Positions 10,061 through 20,700 of a stretch of DNA of 23,556 nt are shown here, in pieces. Each line of letters starts with the position of its first letter. Positions within the stretch are counted from its first letter, which is position 1. The position numbers were made by a program, and so were the translations under genes. The stretch comes from Phoronis ovalis (Eukaryota > Phoronida > Phoronidae): assembly GCA_028565635.1 (NCBI GenBank), contig JAOXYB010075166.1, positions 1 through 23,556 on the forward strand. Reading direction: 5' to 3'. The notes under the pieces are model-generated. The model had not been told where the DNA came from. It saw only the letters and a program-made list of their open reading frames with translations, and made no database searches.

Positions 10061-12230
10061 CATTATATTTGTCTCAGAATTATAATTACCTCTCAACTAT
10101 CAAAATGTCAACCAATGTTTGTGAACATGTGCAGGGATGGAAAGATAATAATTTATTTAAAACTTTTCATTTGTCACATAAATGATTTGCCTTGATCACA
10201 TTTATATCATTATAAGGGCTATTTGCGAGTTAGAACGATATTGTCGTGATATCACATCAACAACAGTTACGATTTGTTGGCAGTTAACAAGTGTTTTTAA
10301 TCTACATTAAGTTCCAATTTAGAATAATTCTTAGAGACACTGAAAAAGAGGCGGCTAAAACAGAAATTTATGATAAATCTATATTTCTAAGATAGGTTGA
10401 ACAGAATATTGATTTGTAGAAAAAGTTAGGATCAAGATTGAAAAACGTAAGTTTGCATTTTAATTTATTTTTTAATAAGTTACAATCGTAAAAACATGTT
10501 GAATGTATGTTTAACACATTATACTTACAGGTTTGTGCAGTGGTTTAGTGTCAATATAGTTTAATGCATTCAAATTAATTTAAGATGCGAGTATTTAAAT
10601 TGTGCTATGCTTCAATTTAAAATGTTTTAACAAATGACTGTGTAGCGTTTGCAAGACAAGTACTGTGTGAAATTGATACCTGCACTAATTAGCAAACTGT
10701 AAAATACATTTTAGCGGGGCCCTATCTAGAATACCATTTTACGAAAAAAGGGACCAAAGGAATTTTTAAAAGATAGTTTTTAATAAAAGATTTTTCGTAA
10801 ATATATGAAAAAGCATATCAAATGAAACGTAACGGTGTCGGTAAAAAGATCGTCTATTTGCACATTTTAGCAATGTTCAATTTTTTTATATACATTAAAC
10901 TATTAACGTAAAAATTACTTTAATATAATCATACTTTTTAAAATAATGTTTTGACTGGCTAAACAAAACGTATCCCTACTTTTTTTTCCCTAATTCGTCA
11001 GAGCGGCTGTGCTTGTTATAGTAACATCGTGTAAACTGGTGTAGTACAAAATGTGAGTAGGAGTCTATAAGACAGGCAAGTCTTATTTAAGTTTCCTACA
11101 TAACTGTAATTAATGCTTCACAATTAGATGGCACAAAAGAACGGGTATTTAAACCCATATGGTTGCGTCTAACTGTTGTATAACTCTGATGATAGCAGTA
11201 CTTTTTCACACCTGTATTTAAATCTAAAATGTGTTATATAATTTTTTTCCCATTCGATACTATTAAACACTTACTATTAAATAAACAATGGCGAAATATG
11301 AAATATGAAATATGAGTGCTTACAAAAGCGAACGGTATTTCGGAAGGTCTGACCGGTTTAACGAGGCGTTTTACCCGGAATTGACTATATAGGTACTTGC
11401 TTTACATAAAATCTGTTTTAGGTAACAAATTCTTTAATAGAAATGCAAATATATGTTTAATTAACATTGTGCCTAATAGTACATGCAGGTACGTCGCTAT
11501 TTCTTGAATAAATTTGAGTACGGTTAACTTTTGTGCCAGGATATTTTTATGCATATCATATTGTATCACTACAACATGTTTTATCAGCAACTCCAACCTT
11601 AGACAGAAAAAAACTTTCGCCATTGGTAGTACCTGGCTCTAGTATATTATATAAAGGAACGTGGGACTCTATAAGAGTGACAAGCACTATACCGTCTGAA
11701 GTGACAACTGGGCTCAAATATAAAACTTAGTTTTCAAAGTGTTAACGACTTATGAGAATGAAATGTAATGAACTAAGAAAATTATTTCCAGCGAGTGCCT
11801 GTGCAATTTTACTCCATTTTACCCAAGCACATCCACTACTAGTACACAAAGAATTACATATTTCAGTTACAGATACTATATGACGTTTTATTGTATCCAG
11901 GTATTGTGTATACATTTGCATAAAAGATGTATTATTCACAAGTTTGCGCTACATTAATACACTATCGGTTTAATTAGTGTTTAAGCTGAAATATGCTTTA
12001 GAAATTTTTCTGTAAATAATTACAGATGAACAATAGATTAAGCGGTATAACAGTTTAACTATTCTAAATTATAAATGAGACACCGCTACATTAAGTCAAG
12101 CGCACCTGGTGTTCGGCTTTTCGCTTTCATAACTTAACTTGATCACAAGGGTTTACTTTCGCATTTGAAAAAAGAAAAATCGTTTTGTCTGTTATTTTAG
12201 AAATAGTTACTTCTCTTAGCAAAATCATAT
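10061..12230. other. AT-rich intergenic DNA, no gene recognised
   Basis: No conserved coding sequence was recognised. A threefold 7-bp tandem (GAAATAT) occurs at 11293-11313. Overlapping short frames on opposite strands near 11402-11939 are slightly less AT-rich than their surroundings but match no family I know. They might be remnants of an old mobile element. Confidence 0.5.
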
Positions 12231-12257
12231 TTGTTCACTCTCTAAAGAAAGCTGCGC

Positions 12258-12310
12258 TATAAAAGCAGAAGACCTGGGCAGAAGACCCGGCCAGACTCTC
12301 TTTACCTTTC
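12258..12310 (+). promoter_or_regulatory. Candidate TATA/initiator core promoter
   Basis: A canonical TATA box, TATAAAAG (12258-12265), is followed by CCAGACT (12291-12297). This fits the initiator consensus YYANWYY and puts the A at 12293, about 35 bases from the first T of the box. Between them lie two near-identical 13-mers, GCAGAAGACCTGG and GCAGAAGACCCGG (12265-12277 and 12278-12290). The element points toward the SKOR-like gene 4 kb downstream and could start its 5' non-coding exon. An AAG/GTAAAA donor occurs near 12671. The evidence is motif-based only. Confidence 0.35.
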
Positions 12311-13919
12311 CTAACCAAAGCCACCAATTCACTTTTCTCTGAAATTTGGATGTTTCCATTTATGCATTTGGTTTTTAGTACATATGTACATATTTTTGGC
12401 CTTATCAGTGTTTTAGATTGTTAATTAGCTTTCATAACATGAACTTTTCATTAGCTAAACTAGACTAAGAAAGCTTGAAGGGAAGCTGATAATGTCATGT
12501 AGTTGACTAACTGAGAATACGGCTATAATACTATATGTATACCCTTTCAAATATTGCTATATTATTATTATTATTAACATTTTACCTATAATACATATCG
12601 GGTGAATGTCCATTTGCTAGTTTAATTAGAAAAAAATCACATATATTGTGCACAAACTGTAAATATAATAAGGTAAAACAAAACATTTTTTGGTATTGTT
12701 TTCATTTGTATCTTTCAACACGAGTATAAATAAATGTAAGGTTTCCCCATAAAGAAGAATATTTCCATTTATTTTTGTAAAAATATTCTACTGTGTTTCT
12801 TTGAAATATTTTTCTTACAGTAGTTTTTCGCGCAGTTGTATCTGTTTAAACTTCTTTCAAATCCCAACTGGACAAAAGACATGCAACATTTTCATTAGTA
12901 TTCAAATATATATGTAACAACTATAATTACACCTACGAAATTGATTATTTCTCTTCGTTTTATACATCTTATTTATAAGTGTAATCTTGTGTTATTACAT
13001 CAAAATTAATCCAAACTCAATTTTATTCTGAGTCAACCAAACTTAATTTTAGCTGTATTTAAAGCAGTGCATGTTTATGATTATATTTGAGATAAGCATA
13101 CAATTGATTTTCTCATCCATCTCAGTGGTAACAGTAACATATTGTCTTCTAGTAAAAGAAATTCTTGGTGGAAAATTCTGTTCAGTCAAGAAACAATTAT
13201 CGTGTTTCATGCCTACTCCTGGTTTTTCGTGCAGGTTTTTCCAGACAATTTTTGTACTCTATTTAACTAGAGATTATCAGACTGAATTTACAGGAAACGT
13301 GAGAAAAATGTGGGTTTTGGACGGTAGCTTGGAAAGATTGCCGACAATTTTTTAATTACAATGATAATTACAAATTGTGATTTAAATTTGTTCAAAATGA
13401 AATCCATTCAAATAGAAAAAAACTTATCATGAGAGCCTAGAAGTAAGAAAGCAAACGATTTAGAAAAAAATGTCATTATTACATTACATGTAGTACGTAA
13501 TATTTTCAAAGAGAAATTTTTTAACCAAACTTTTGCATTAGGAATGTAAAACACGTTTGCTTATAGAAATATATAACGGACCTTAATTTGAGTATTTATT
13601 TGATGTAATTCACTTAGCAGACACGTTTAGTTAAATCAAAGCTACAGTGCATTACTTTAATCAAGGAATGTGCATGTTATTTCTCGCAAATTAGGAATTA
13701 TGGTAACACTGTTCTTAAATCTGTTATAAGCTGGGTTGTTAATATATATCTAATTACATTAACAGAGCGGTGAAGACATTTTTAAGAAGCTTTCGCATAA
13801 CATGCATGTTTGCTGATTAAAGGTTTTGAAATATTTATTCTTATATTGCTTAATTTTTTTTGGCCTTGAATAATGTTTAGAAACGTGAAAATAGCATTAG
13901 CTCTGGGGAACGCGCTATG

Positions 13920-13969
13920 ATTTTTGAAATACGTTGCGCTTGCCGTCGCTTTCCCACTATTTCAAAAAT
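13920..13969. repeat. Short inverted repeat around a GC-rich loop
   Basis: ATTTTTGAAATA (13920-13931) pairs perfectly with TATTTCAAAAAT (13958-13969). The 26-base loop contains TTGCGCTTGCCGTCGC, unusually CG-rich for this flank. It is probably a fragment of a degraded repeat; the function is unknown. Confidence 0.5.
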
Positions 13970-15040
13970 TTGTTCCATAATACAAAAAAGAAAACTTAAT
14001 GAGAATTAATGAGGATATAAATGCGACACAAACAAAGCTGCTTACAGCTAAAATACTTTCAAATTCATAAGAATTATTACGGATCTATGAACACTTCGAA
14101 ATAGTTTTAAGGCAAATGTAATGATTAAGTCTTATTAGTTATAATACACATAATCAAAATAAATGATCAAGGCCACCCAAGGAGACAACAGAACTCACAA
14201 TTTTATTTTACATAAGTAAACAAATGCCATTTAATTTTTATTTTGTATGCATACAGTGCAATATTCCAAATTAAATTCTGTTTTTTTTTTTGAATTATCA
14301 GAATAATACGTATGAACTTTAATTTGGATTCATTAATGCTGCCTGTATAGCCAGTAGCAGCTTATAAATAGTGTTTACAATTTAATTGTGCTGTTTTAAT
14401 GATATACAAAATTAGGAATAAACCACATTTTTTTTATTAAAATTTACATTCATATATTCGTAAATTCTTAAATTCACATACCCACACATACTATTAAAAA
14501 ACTTCATAGATTGTATCTTTAATCACTTATACATCTAATCAAACTTGGTTATCACTTGCAGTTATGTAAAAATGTTTCATAACTAGATAGTTTTAATAAT
14601 TTTCCGGAATTTAATTTTTGTGCCTGTAACTATAAGGAACGAATTCATGACTTGTTTCTTTATTGTACTATAATGTAGCTATTTAAAAATACCCCTTCCA
14701 CTGTTAACAAGGAAAGAGGATGATCATGAGTGTACAATATTTGTTGTAATCACGGTTTCTTAATCACCTTAAGAAGTAATCAAGGTTTTTTAAGATTTAA
14801 GATCAAATAGAAAATTCATCAGCTAAAAGCGACGAATGGTGATTAAACTACGTACTTCAATTATTTAAAAAAAAAGAAATTAAAATTTATGATTAGGATG
14901 ACGTGCAAGTCACATTTCTAATTTATTAAATCCTTTCGTAACACGGTAGAAGTGATATTTCTAGAACTTTTAAAGTGTACTTACTTTGATACATAACGAA
15001 TTTTTCTATCTTTTACGATAATTGAAGTAATAAATTAAAC

Positions 15041-15048
15041 TGACGTCA
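15041..15048. promoter_or_regulatory. Perfect CRE (CREB/ATF) palindrome TGACGTCA
   Basis: This is an exact 8-bp CRE about 1.27 kb upstream of the SKOR-like ATG, in very AT-rich DNA. It is the same palindrome as in the myosin promoter. An isolated site may be fortuitous. Confidence 0.3.
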
Positions 15049-16293
15049 AATGCGAAAATATAGAAACTAAACGTTAATAAAATACTTTCAAAAATTTACA
15101 AATTTCTATAAAAACTTTTTTTTAATAAAGTAACATATCACACAATTGAATTAAATAGTAGTTGCTCGATAATATTTTAAAATAAATTATTTCCAAAAAT
15201 TGGCAATAATATAGCGCACTGTTGCAAAAAACAATATAAAATATAAATATTAAATAGTTTATGCATTATAGGTAGTTTAAAAATAAAATGATGTACAAAG
15301 CATGTTTTTAAAATTAGAATTATTCGCTTCATAAATTATATTGAAAGGCAGTTTTGTCATGAAAGTGATCAAAACAAAAAACATTCCCATGAGTGTGTGA
15401 ACATAGTGTATTCCGCTAAAAGATGCAATAGAGACAGCTTAAAATTAAATAATGCATACACATCTTCGAATTAAACGACTTGAATTTAATGTAACATTAA
15501 CTGTATTAAATGCAAAGGCGTATGTAAATAGTTAATTCAATTAGACATCATTTCTTAAAAGATAAGTTGTCAGCACCTGTATTGTCTCTAAAAACCACGA
15601 TAAAAAATAGATTGTTCCCATATTCTGTGTGATTTTGCAGTAAAGTCAAATAAGTTTTACAAGTAGTTTAATGCATACAAAAAGTATAAAGAAACAGAAA
15701 AAAGCTCTGTTCATTTATTCAAATATCATGAATTCTTTTGGACATTTCTCTTAACCTTTTGCTATTTTTGAATACGCCTATCACTTACAGGCACTTTAAT
15801 TTAATAATGCAAAAATGTATAAAAAATGCATCATAATTATTAAAGAAAAACAGCGCACAGGTGCTGAAACTGCTTAAGTAACTTCTGATTACAAACTTTA
15901 ATAATTAGCAGACAATTAAGGATAAAAATAGTTAGATTAAAGCGTTTAACAAGCATCTTATTCATTATCATACATTTATACATGTATATGCAAACTCGCT
16001 ATTAGCGGCAGTAAGTGCTTATTTTTTGATATGATCTGTACCGAATGCACATTAAGATATTATTCACGTTTTGTCATAACGCGACGTTTTAAAAAAAAAC
16101 ACTGTCGACTAAATGTACATGTACATGATGACGCGAAATCTCGGTTACGAATGTAAGAAATATCCCTTTGCCGGACTTTACCAAACGATGACAGCTAGAC
16201 ACGATTTTGTTAGAATTCAGGAAACTAAAGAAGTTACACAATCACATAAGCAACACATATCAAAAAGAATTAAAATGGTTTCACGAATCTTTT

Positions 16294-16311
16294 CTATATT
16301 TTTTCAGTAAA
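16294..16311 (+). other. Splice acceptor directly before the SKOR-like start codon
   Basis: The pyrimidine-rich run CTATATTTTTTCAG ends at 16307, and only four bases (TAAA) separate it from the ATG at 16312. This is a strong 3' splice site. It implies that the 5' UTR is completed by at least one upstream non-coding exon whose position is not determined. The open frame that continues upstream of the ATG would then be intronic. Confidence 0.65.
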
Positions 16312-17787
16312 ATGGACCTGTCACCTAACTCAAGCCATTCTCCATGCGCAAGTCCCGATAGTGAGAAGCAGACGATCCAATCAAATTCTTCTCGTCAAAA
16401 CCAAGTGGGAAGTGTTCTTCTTGAGGGGGTGCCAATTGTCTCGCTTATTATCGATGGTTCAGATAGGCTATGCTTAGCTCAAATTTCAAACACTTTATTG
16501 AAGCATTTTAGCTACAATGAGATCCATAATAGACGAGTAGCCTTGGGAATAACGTGCGTTCAGTGCACCCCAGTGCAATTAGAAATCCTACGTCGCGCAG
16601 GGGCAATGCCCATTTCTTCTCGACGATGTGGTATGATTACAAAACGAGAAGCTGAACGCTTAGTGAAATCTTTTCTAGAAGACAACCTACCTCCTAAACT
16701 ACCGGACAATTTTGCTTTTGATGTATACCACAAGTGTGGCTGGGGAAGTCAAGGGAAGTTCATGCCTTCAAGATACAACAGCTCTCGAGCAAAGTGCATC
16801 AAATGTAATTTTTGTAATTTATACTATTCGCCGAATAAATTTATTTTTCACTGTCATCGTACGCCCGTTGCAACCTACAACCATCCAGACGCTGCAAACT
16901 TTAACTCCTGGAGACGTCATTTACTTCTTTGCAACGAAGACCAAAGTGAGAATTTGGAACACGCTTGGGAGGATGTAAAAGCAATGTTCAACGGCGGAAG
17001 TAGAAAACGAATCTTATCCCAATCAAAGGGGACTTCGAGAGATGACTATTCACCAAGCGAAAAGAGACCAAGTCTTGAAATGGATTTGAACGTCCCATCA
17101 TTAGGTTGCCCGACTCATCCTTATCCCATGTTGCCGGTAGCTTCTACGGCTAGAAATTTTACAGGAATCTTCCCACGTCAATCAGCTCACCCAGCTTTTC
17201 ATATGATACCTACTTTACCTACTGAGCAAATGTCACCAACAACGCCTGCTTCAATGATGATGGATGTGCTGAAGGGAAAATATCCTTCTATGTTTCCAAC
17301 ATATGGGAACTTTTGGGGCGCTGGATTTCCGTTTCCCGGCTCACTACCAACAGAAAAAAACAGTACGAGTAAAATGGACGTAGAGCAGTTATACAAAGGA
17401 AAGGCTTTGTATTACAACCTCAAAAAGGCAACTCAAGCTGTTCCAGATGAGGTACTCAATAAAGGCAACAAATCAAAGAAAATGACAGATGGAAGTATTG
17501 AAACTGACGCGCCTTATTTCTCAGCATTTCGGCCAGTCGGAGGTAGAGATGGTGCAGTTGATGTCTCAACAATTCAAAACAAAACGAGAGTTGATGATTC
17601 CAGAGAAGAAGAGAATGCATTCAGCCAAAACAATGACGAAAGTGACATCAATGTGACGTCCGATGAAGAGTTCGATGATGATGACGAAGACGACGACGAT
17701 GATGATGTCGAAAATCTTGACATCTCTGGAAAGGAAACCATGACATCTTGCTCTATCAATACTGACAAACATTCTGAACCAAATAAG
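16312..17787 (+). CDS. SKOR: SKOR-like exon with start: Ski/Dac, SAND-like zinc and acidic regions (residues 1-492)
   Basis: 1476 coding bases, exactly 492 codons, from the ATG to the consensus donor AAG/GTATGT at 17788. It holds both conserved domains in a single exon. Read without splicing it continues nine residues past the donor and stops at 17815-17817. An open frame also extends upstream of 16312 to about 16207, but those codons are not conserved and include the splice acceptor, so they are left out. Confidence 0.95.
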
Positions 17788-20700
17788 GTATGTGAAAATA
17801 TTTGTTTTCTGTGTTGAGTGTATAGCGAAAAGTTAAAGAAATAAATAGCGCCCCAACTGTGTATGAAATCTGTCTGTGAAATAAAAACTGTTTATTGCTA
17901 TTGAAAATTAGTTGACTACACGTGTATACAGTTAAAATCAATTAAAATTAGTTATAGAAATAATAGATGATGCAAACCTTGGGTTAAAGGTTTATTATTC
18001 AGGTATATGCAACAACTTGAATTTACAATGACAACTCTTCAATCTTTAAACTAGGATTTATATCAAAAGTATTGGCATATGACACACTGTTTATTATCAA
18101 GAAAATTACTGTTACTAACTTTAATAGTGTGTAAAGAGTATTTAGAATATTTAATTAGACAGATATCTTCTTAAATAACTTATAACTTAAGATATTACCG
18201 TAATTTTGATACAGAATTTCTTGTTTCTAAAACTCAGTCATAGAACAGTTGGACCCTCTTATTGCGTACTATGTTGGTTATATTTCCATGATCTGTCCAT
18301 GAAGAGTGCAGAAAAAAAATAATACTATTACAAGTTTGGCAATATCTACACCTTGTATCAAATATGGAAGCCTGCTGTAAATATTGAAATATTTAGTGTA
18401 CATTAATGCATATGATGTTATAATTTATTTACCACAGTCTTTTGTAAAAGTTAATAACCTGTATACAGATAGATGTCACAGAATTTTTGATTGAGTGAAT
18501 AGCAATTATATTTAATTAGTAATACAAATCTCAATAGAAAACGGTATTTTCAATCAAATTTATACACACCTTTTAGTTAGGGATAATTGTAGACATAAAA
18601 GAGCGTGTCTTTTATACCTGAACATGCTATACAGTATAATAAAAACAAATACACATTCACACCTGTATACTTTTTATGTATAAAAAGAACAATGTAGTCA
18701 CTTTTGAAACAAGTCATTGTGTCTGCAACGTTTCCATCCAAGTAAGTGGTAAGTCAGAAATAAGTAGATATAAAATGCGTGCCTTTAGAACAGGAAATGC
18801 TACAGTATATAATAAAAATATTAATCTAGTTATATATATATATGAATATACATGTACATTGTAAACACATAGAAGCAAACATCGCCTTTGTAGGCCTTTT
18901 GCTAATTTTTTTAGAATTTTATTTCAACCCTTTGTTGTAAATGTTTAGTCTGGACGGAGGCATTTTGGCAACTATCATATTTATCATTATTTTTTACCAG
19001 AGTTTCCAGATTGTAATTTTCGTAGTGAATACTGTGAAAATTTGTATTCATATATAACAAATAAATTTAACGATATAAACCAGAATGTTTATTTATTTAC
19101 TTGTTGTATTTTCAGAATTTAATAGAGAAAAACCAAGACAAGATTCAAGCTGGTAAGCATTACTACCGTACACTTATAAATAGTAACAAGTCCTGCTTAT
19201 AGTATACCGTCTTCACACAACCAGACCGATGTAAACTTATTTCCGTCCAACGCTCTATCAAAACCTCGTTTTCGTCTACATCTACCTTTCATCAAAGCTC
19301 ATACTGAGCAATAAACGACACAATAATACTATTCACCTACGGTTTCAGTCAGATGTACCGTAAGTGAATAGAGTGTATAAGGGACTCTGCAGACGCTTAC
19401 CATCATGCACCTCCCATGATGCATTTGTATTTCTTCTTTAAAAAGCAAAAAATCATATATTTGTGAACATATTATTCAACCGTTCTATGCATGATTCATC
19501 GTGACCACAACGTCCGTCTCCAGTGAATTTAGGTAAACAGACTGATATAACAAGTAATTAATTATCAAGTAATTAATTAAGTTAGAGAGATAATAAAGGA
19601 TTGCATTGGTTTGGGGAAATATATGATTAATACAGCAAATAGGTTTAATTTTATACAAAAATATAACTCGTAAAACCACCAGATCAGCCTTGTTGTTGGC
19701 TTATTGTAATTCTGTTGGACATTTATTAATTTCATATTTTAAAATTATCGAAGTAATGCTTAGCTGTATTCCGATTAAAATCACAAAGTTAATCTTCGCT
19801 CCCGTTACTTATTTGCTACTTTTTTAACGAACAAACTAGCAGATAAGTAACAAGAGGCAAAATTAACTTCGGATTTTAATCAGTATTGTATGACTCGACT
19901 GCTGAAGATTTCAAAGTATATAACTATATAAATAAACAATTATGAAGCATTGCAGTAAGCAAACAAGGCGTCTATATATACAGACAAACACGTTCCTGCA
20001 TCTGAATTTTTAAAGTTCCCCTTCATCAACCCGCTTCATCATCAGAATCACCTTGGAAAGCGTTTTTGAATCTTGTCAAGTCTTGGACAGATGCGTTTCG
20101 ATATTTGCGTAATTGTTTAAATTCAGCTTTATTTTTTTCTATTTTAAAATGAATATCAACATGCCGGGCTAGTTGCTAAGAGTAATCTTACTGGAATCAT
20201 AATTACTTGTTTGATTAATTCATAAGATTAAAGCACATTTTAAGAAAGAAAATAAGTAAATTCTAAATTTAGAACATGCAAGCTAGCAAAGACGCGTGAA
20301 TTCCAAATAGGTACAGATACCTTTACAACGTGACATGTACTGCATGTTTAAACATCGCTGTCTGTACATCAGGAAGTTAATTGTTTGCTGTGTCCAGTAT
20401 TCCTTAAACTTTTAGTTAGTAATATCAAAGGTTATTATGGATGAGGTATATGCATATTTAATAAATTTTCATTAAAATCTGTGTTTAATCCAGTCTATTC
20501 TATAGATTGAACAATAAGTGAAATGTCAAATAACTTGTTTTAATCACTGTAATAATTTAAGGGTTCATTCCCATACCCAAATGATTACTCTCTGTCTGTC
20601 ACCAAACTGGTTTCTAATACCCTATGGACGCTTAATAAAATAGAAACATACTTGTAACATTTTAATCAAAGTGTTATTGAAAGAACTGTAAATGAATTGA

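Larger units (their letters stand above)
12311..16150. other. AT-rich 5' flank of the SKOR-like gene, no coding gene recognised
   Basis: This probably contains the 5' non-coding exon and/or first intron of the SKOR-like gene, because a splice acceptor lies immediately before its ATG. A plus-strand open frame at 13071-13355 has no recognised domain and no splice or start context that supports it. A perfect CRE (TGACGTCA) is at 15041-15048, and a 12-bp inverted repeat around a GC-rich loop is at 13920-13969. No RNA gene was recognised. Confidence 0.5.

Noticed and set aside
11402-11939. Overlapping short frames on both strands, possible transposase remnant
   Set aside because: No catalytic motif, terminal repeats or target-site duplication could be identified.
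12549-12580. Short ATT-rich microsatellite-like stretch
   Set aside because: Too short and imperfect to report in a genome this AT-rich. The same applies to AT dinucleotide runs near 2880, 8440 and 18831.
13071-13355. 94-codon plus-strand open frame with a hydrophobic start
   Set aside because: The hydrophobic N-terminus could suggest a signal or membrane segment, but AT-rich DNA favours such residues. No family resemblance was seen, and no neighbouring exons fit.
16113-16311. Upstream open frames that overlap or extend the SKOR reading frame (from 16113 and about 16207)
   Set aside because: They cross a strong splice acceptor at 16307, are not conserved in SKOR proteins, and the in-frame start near 16207 is not an ATG.
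17566-17772. Minus-strand open frames opposite the acidic tract
   Set aside because: They are antisense shadows of the SKOR exon: the Ser/Val runs are the complement of the GAT/GAC codons.
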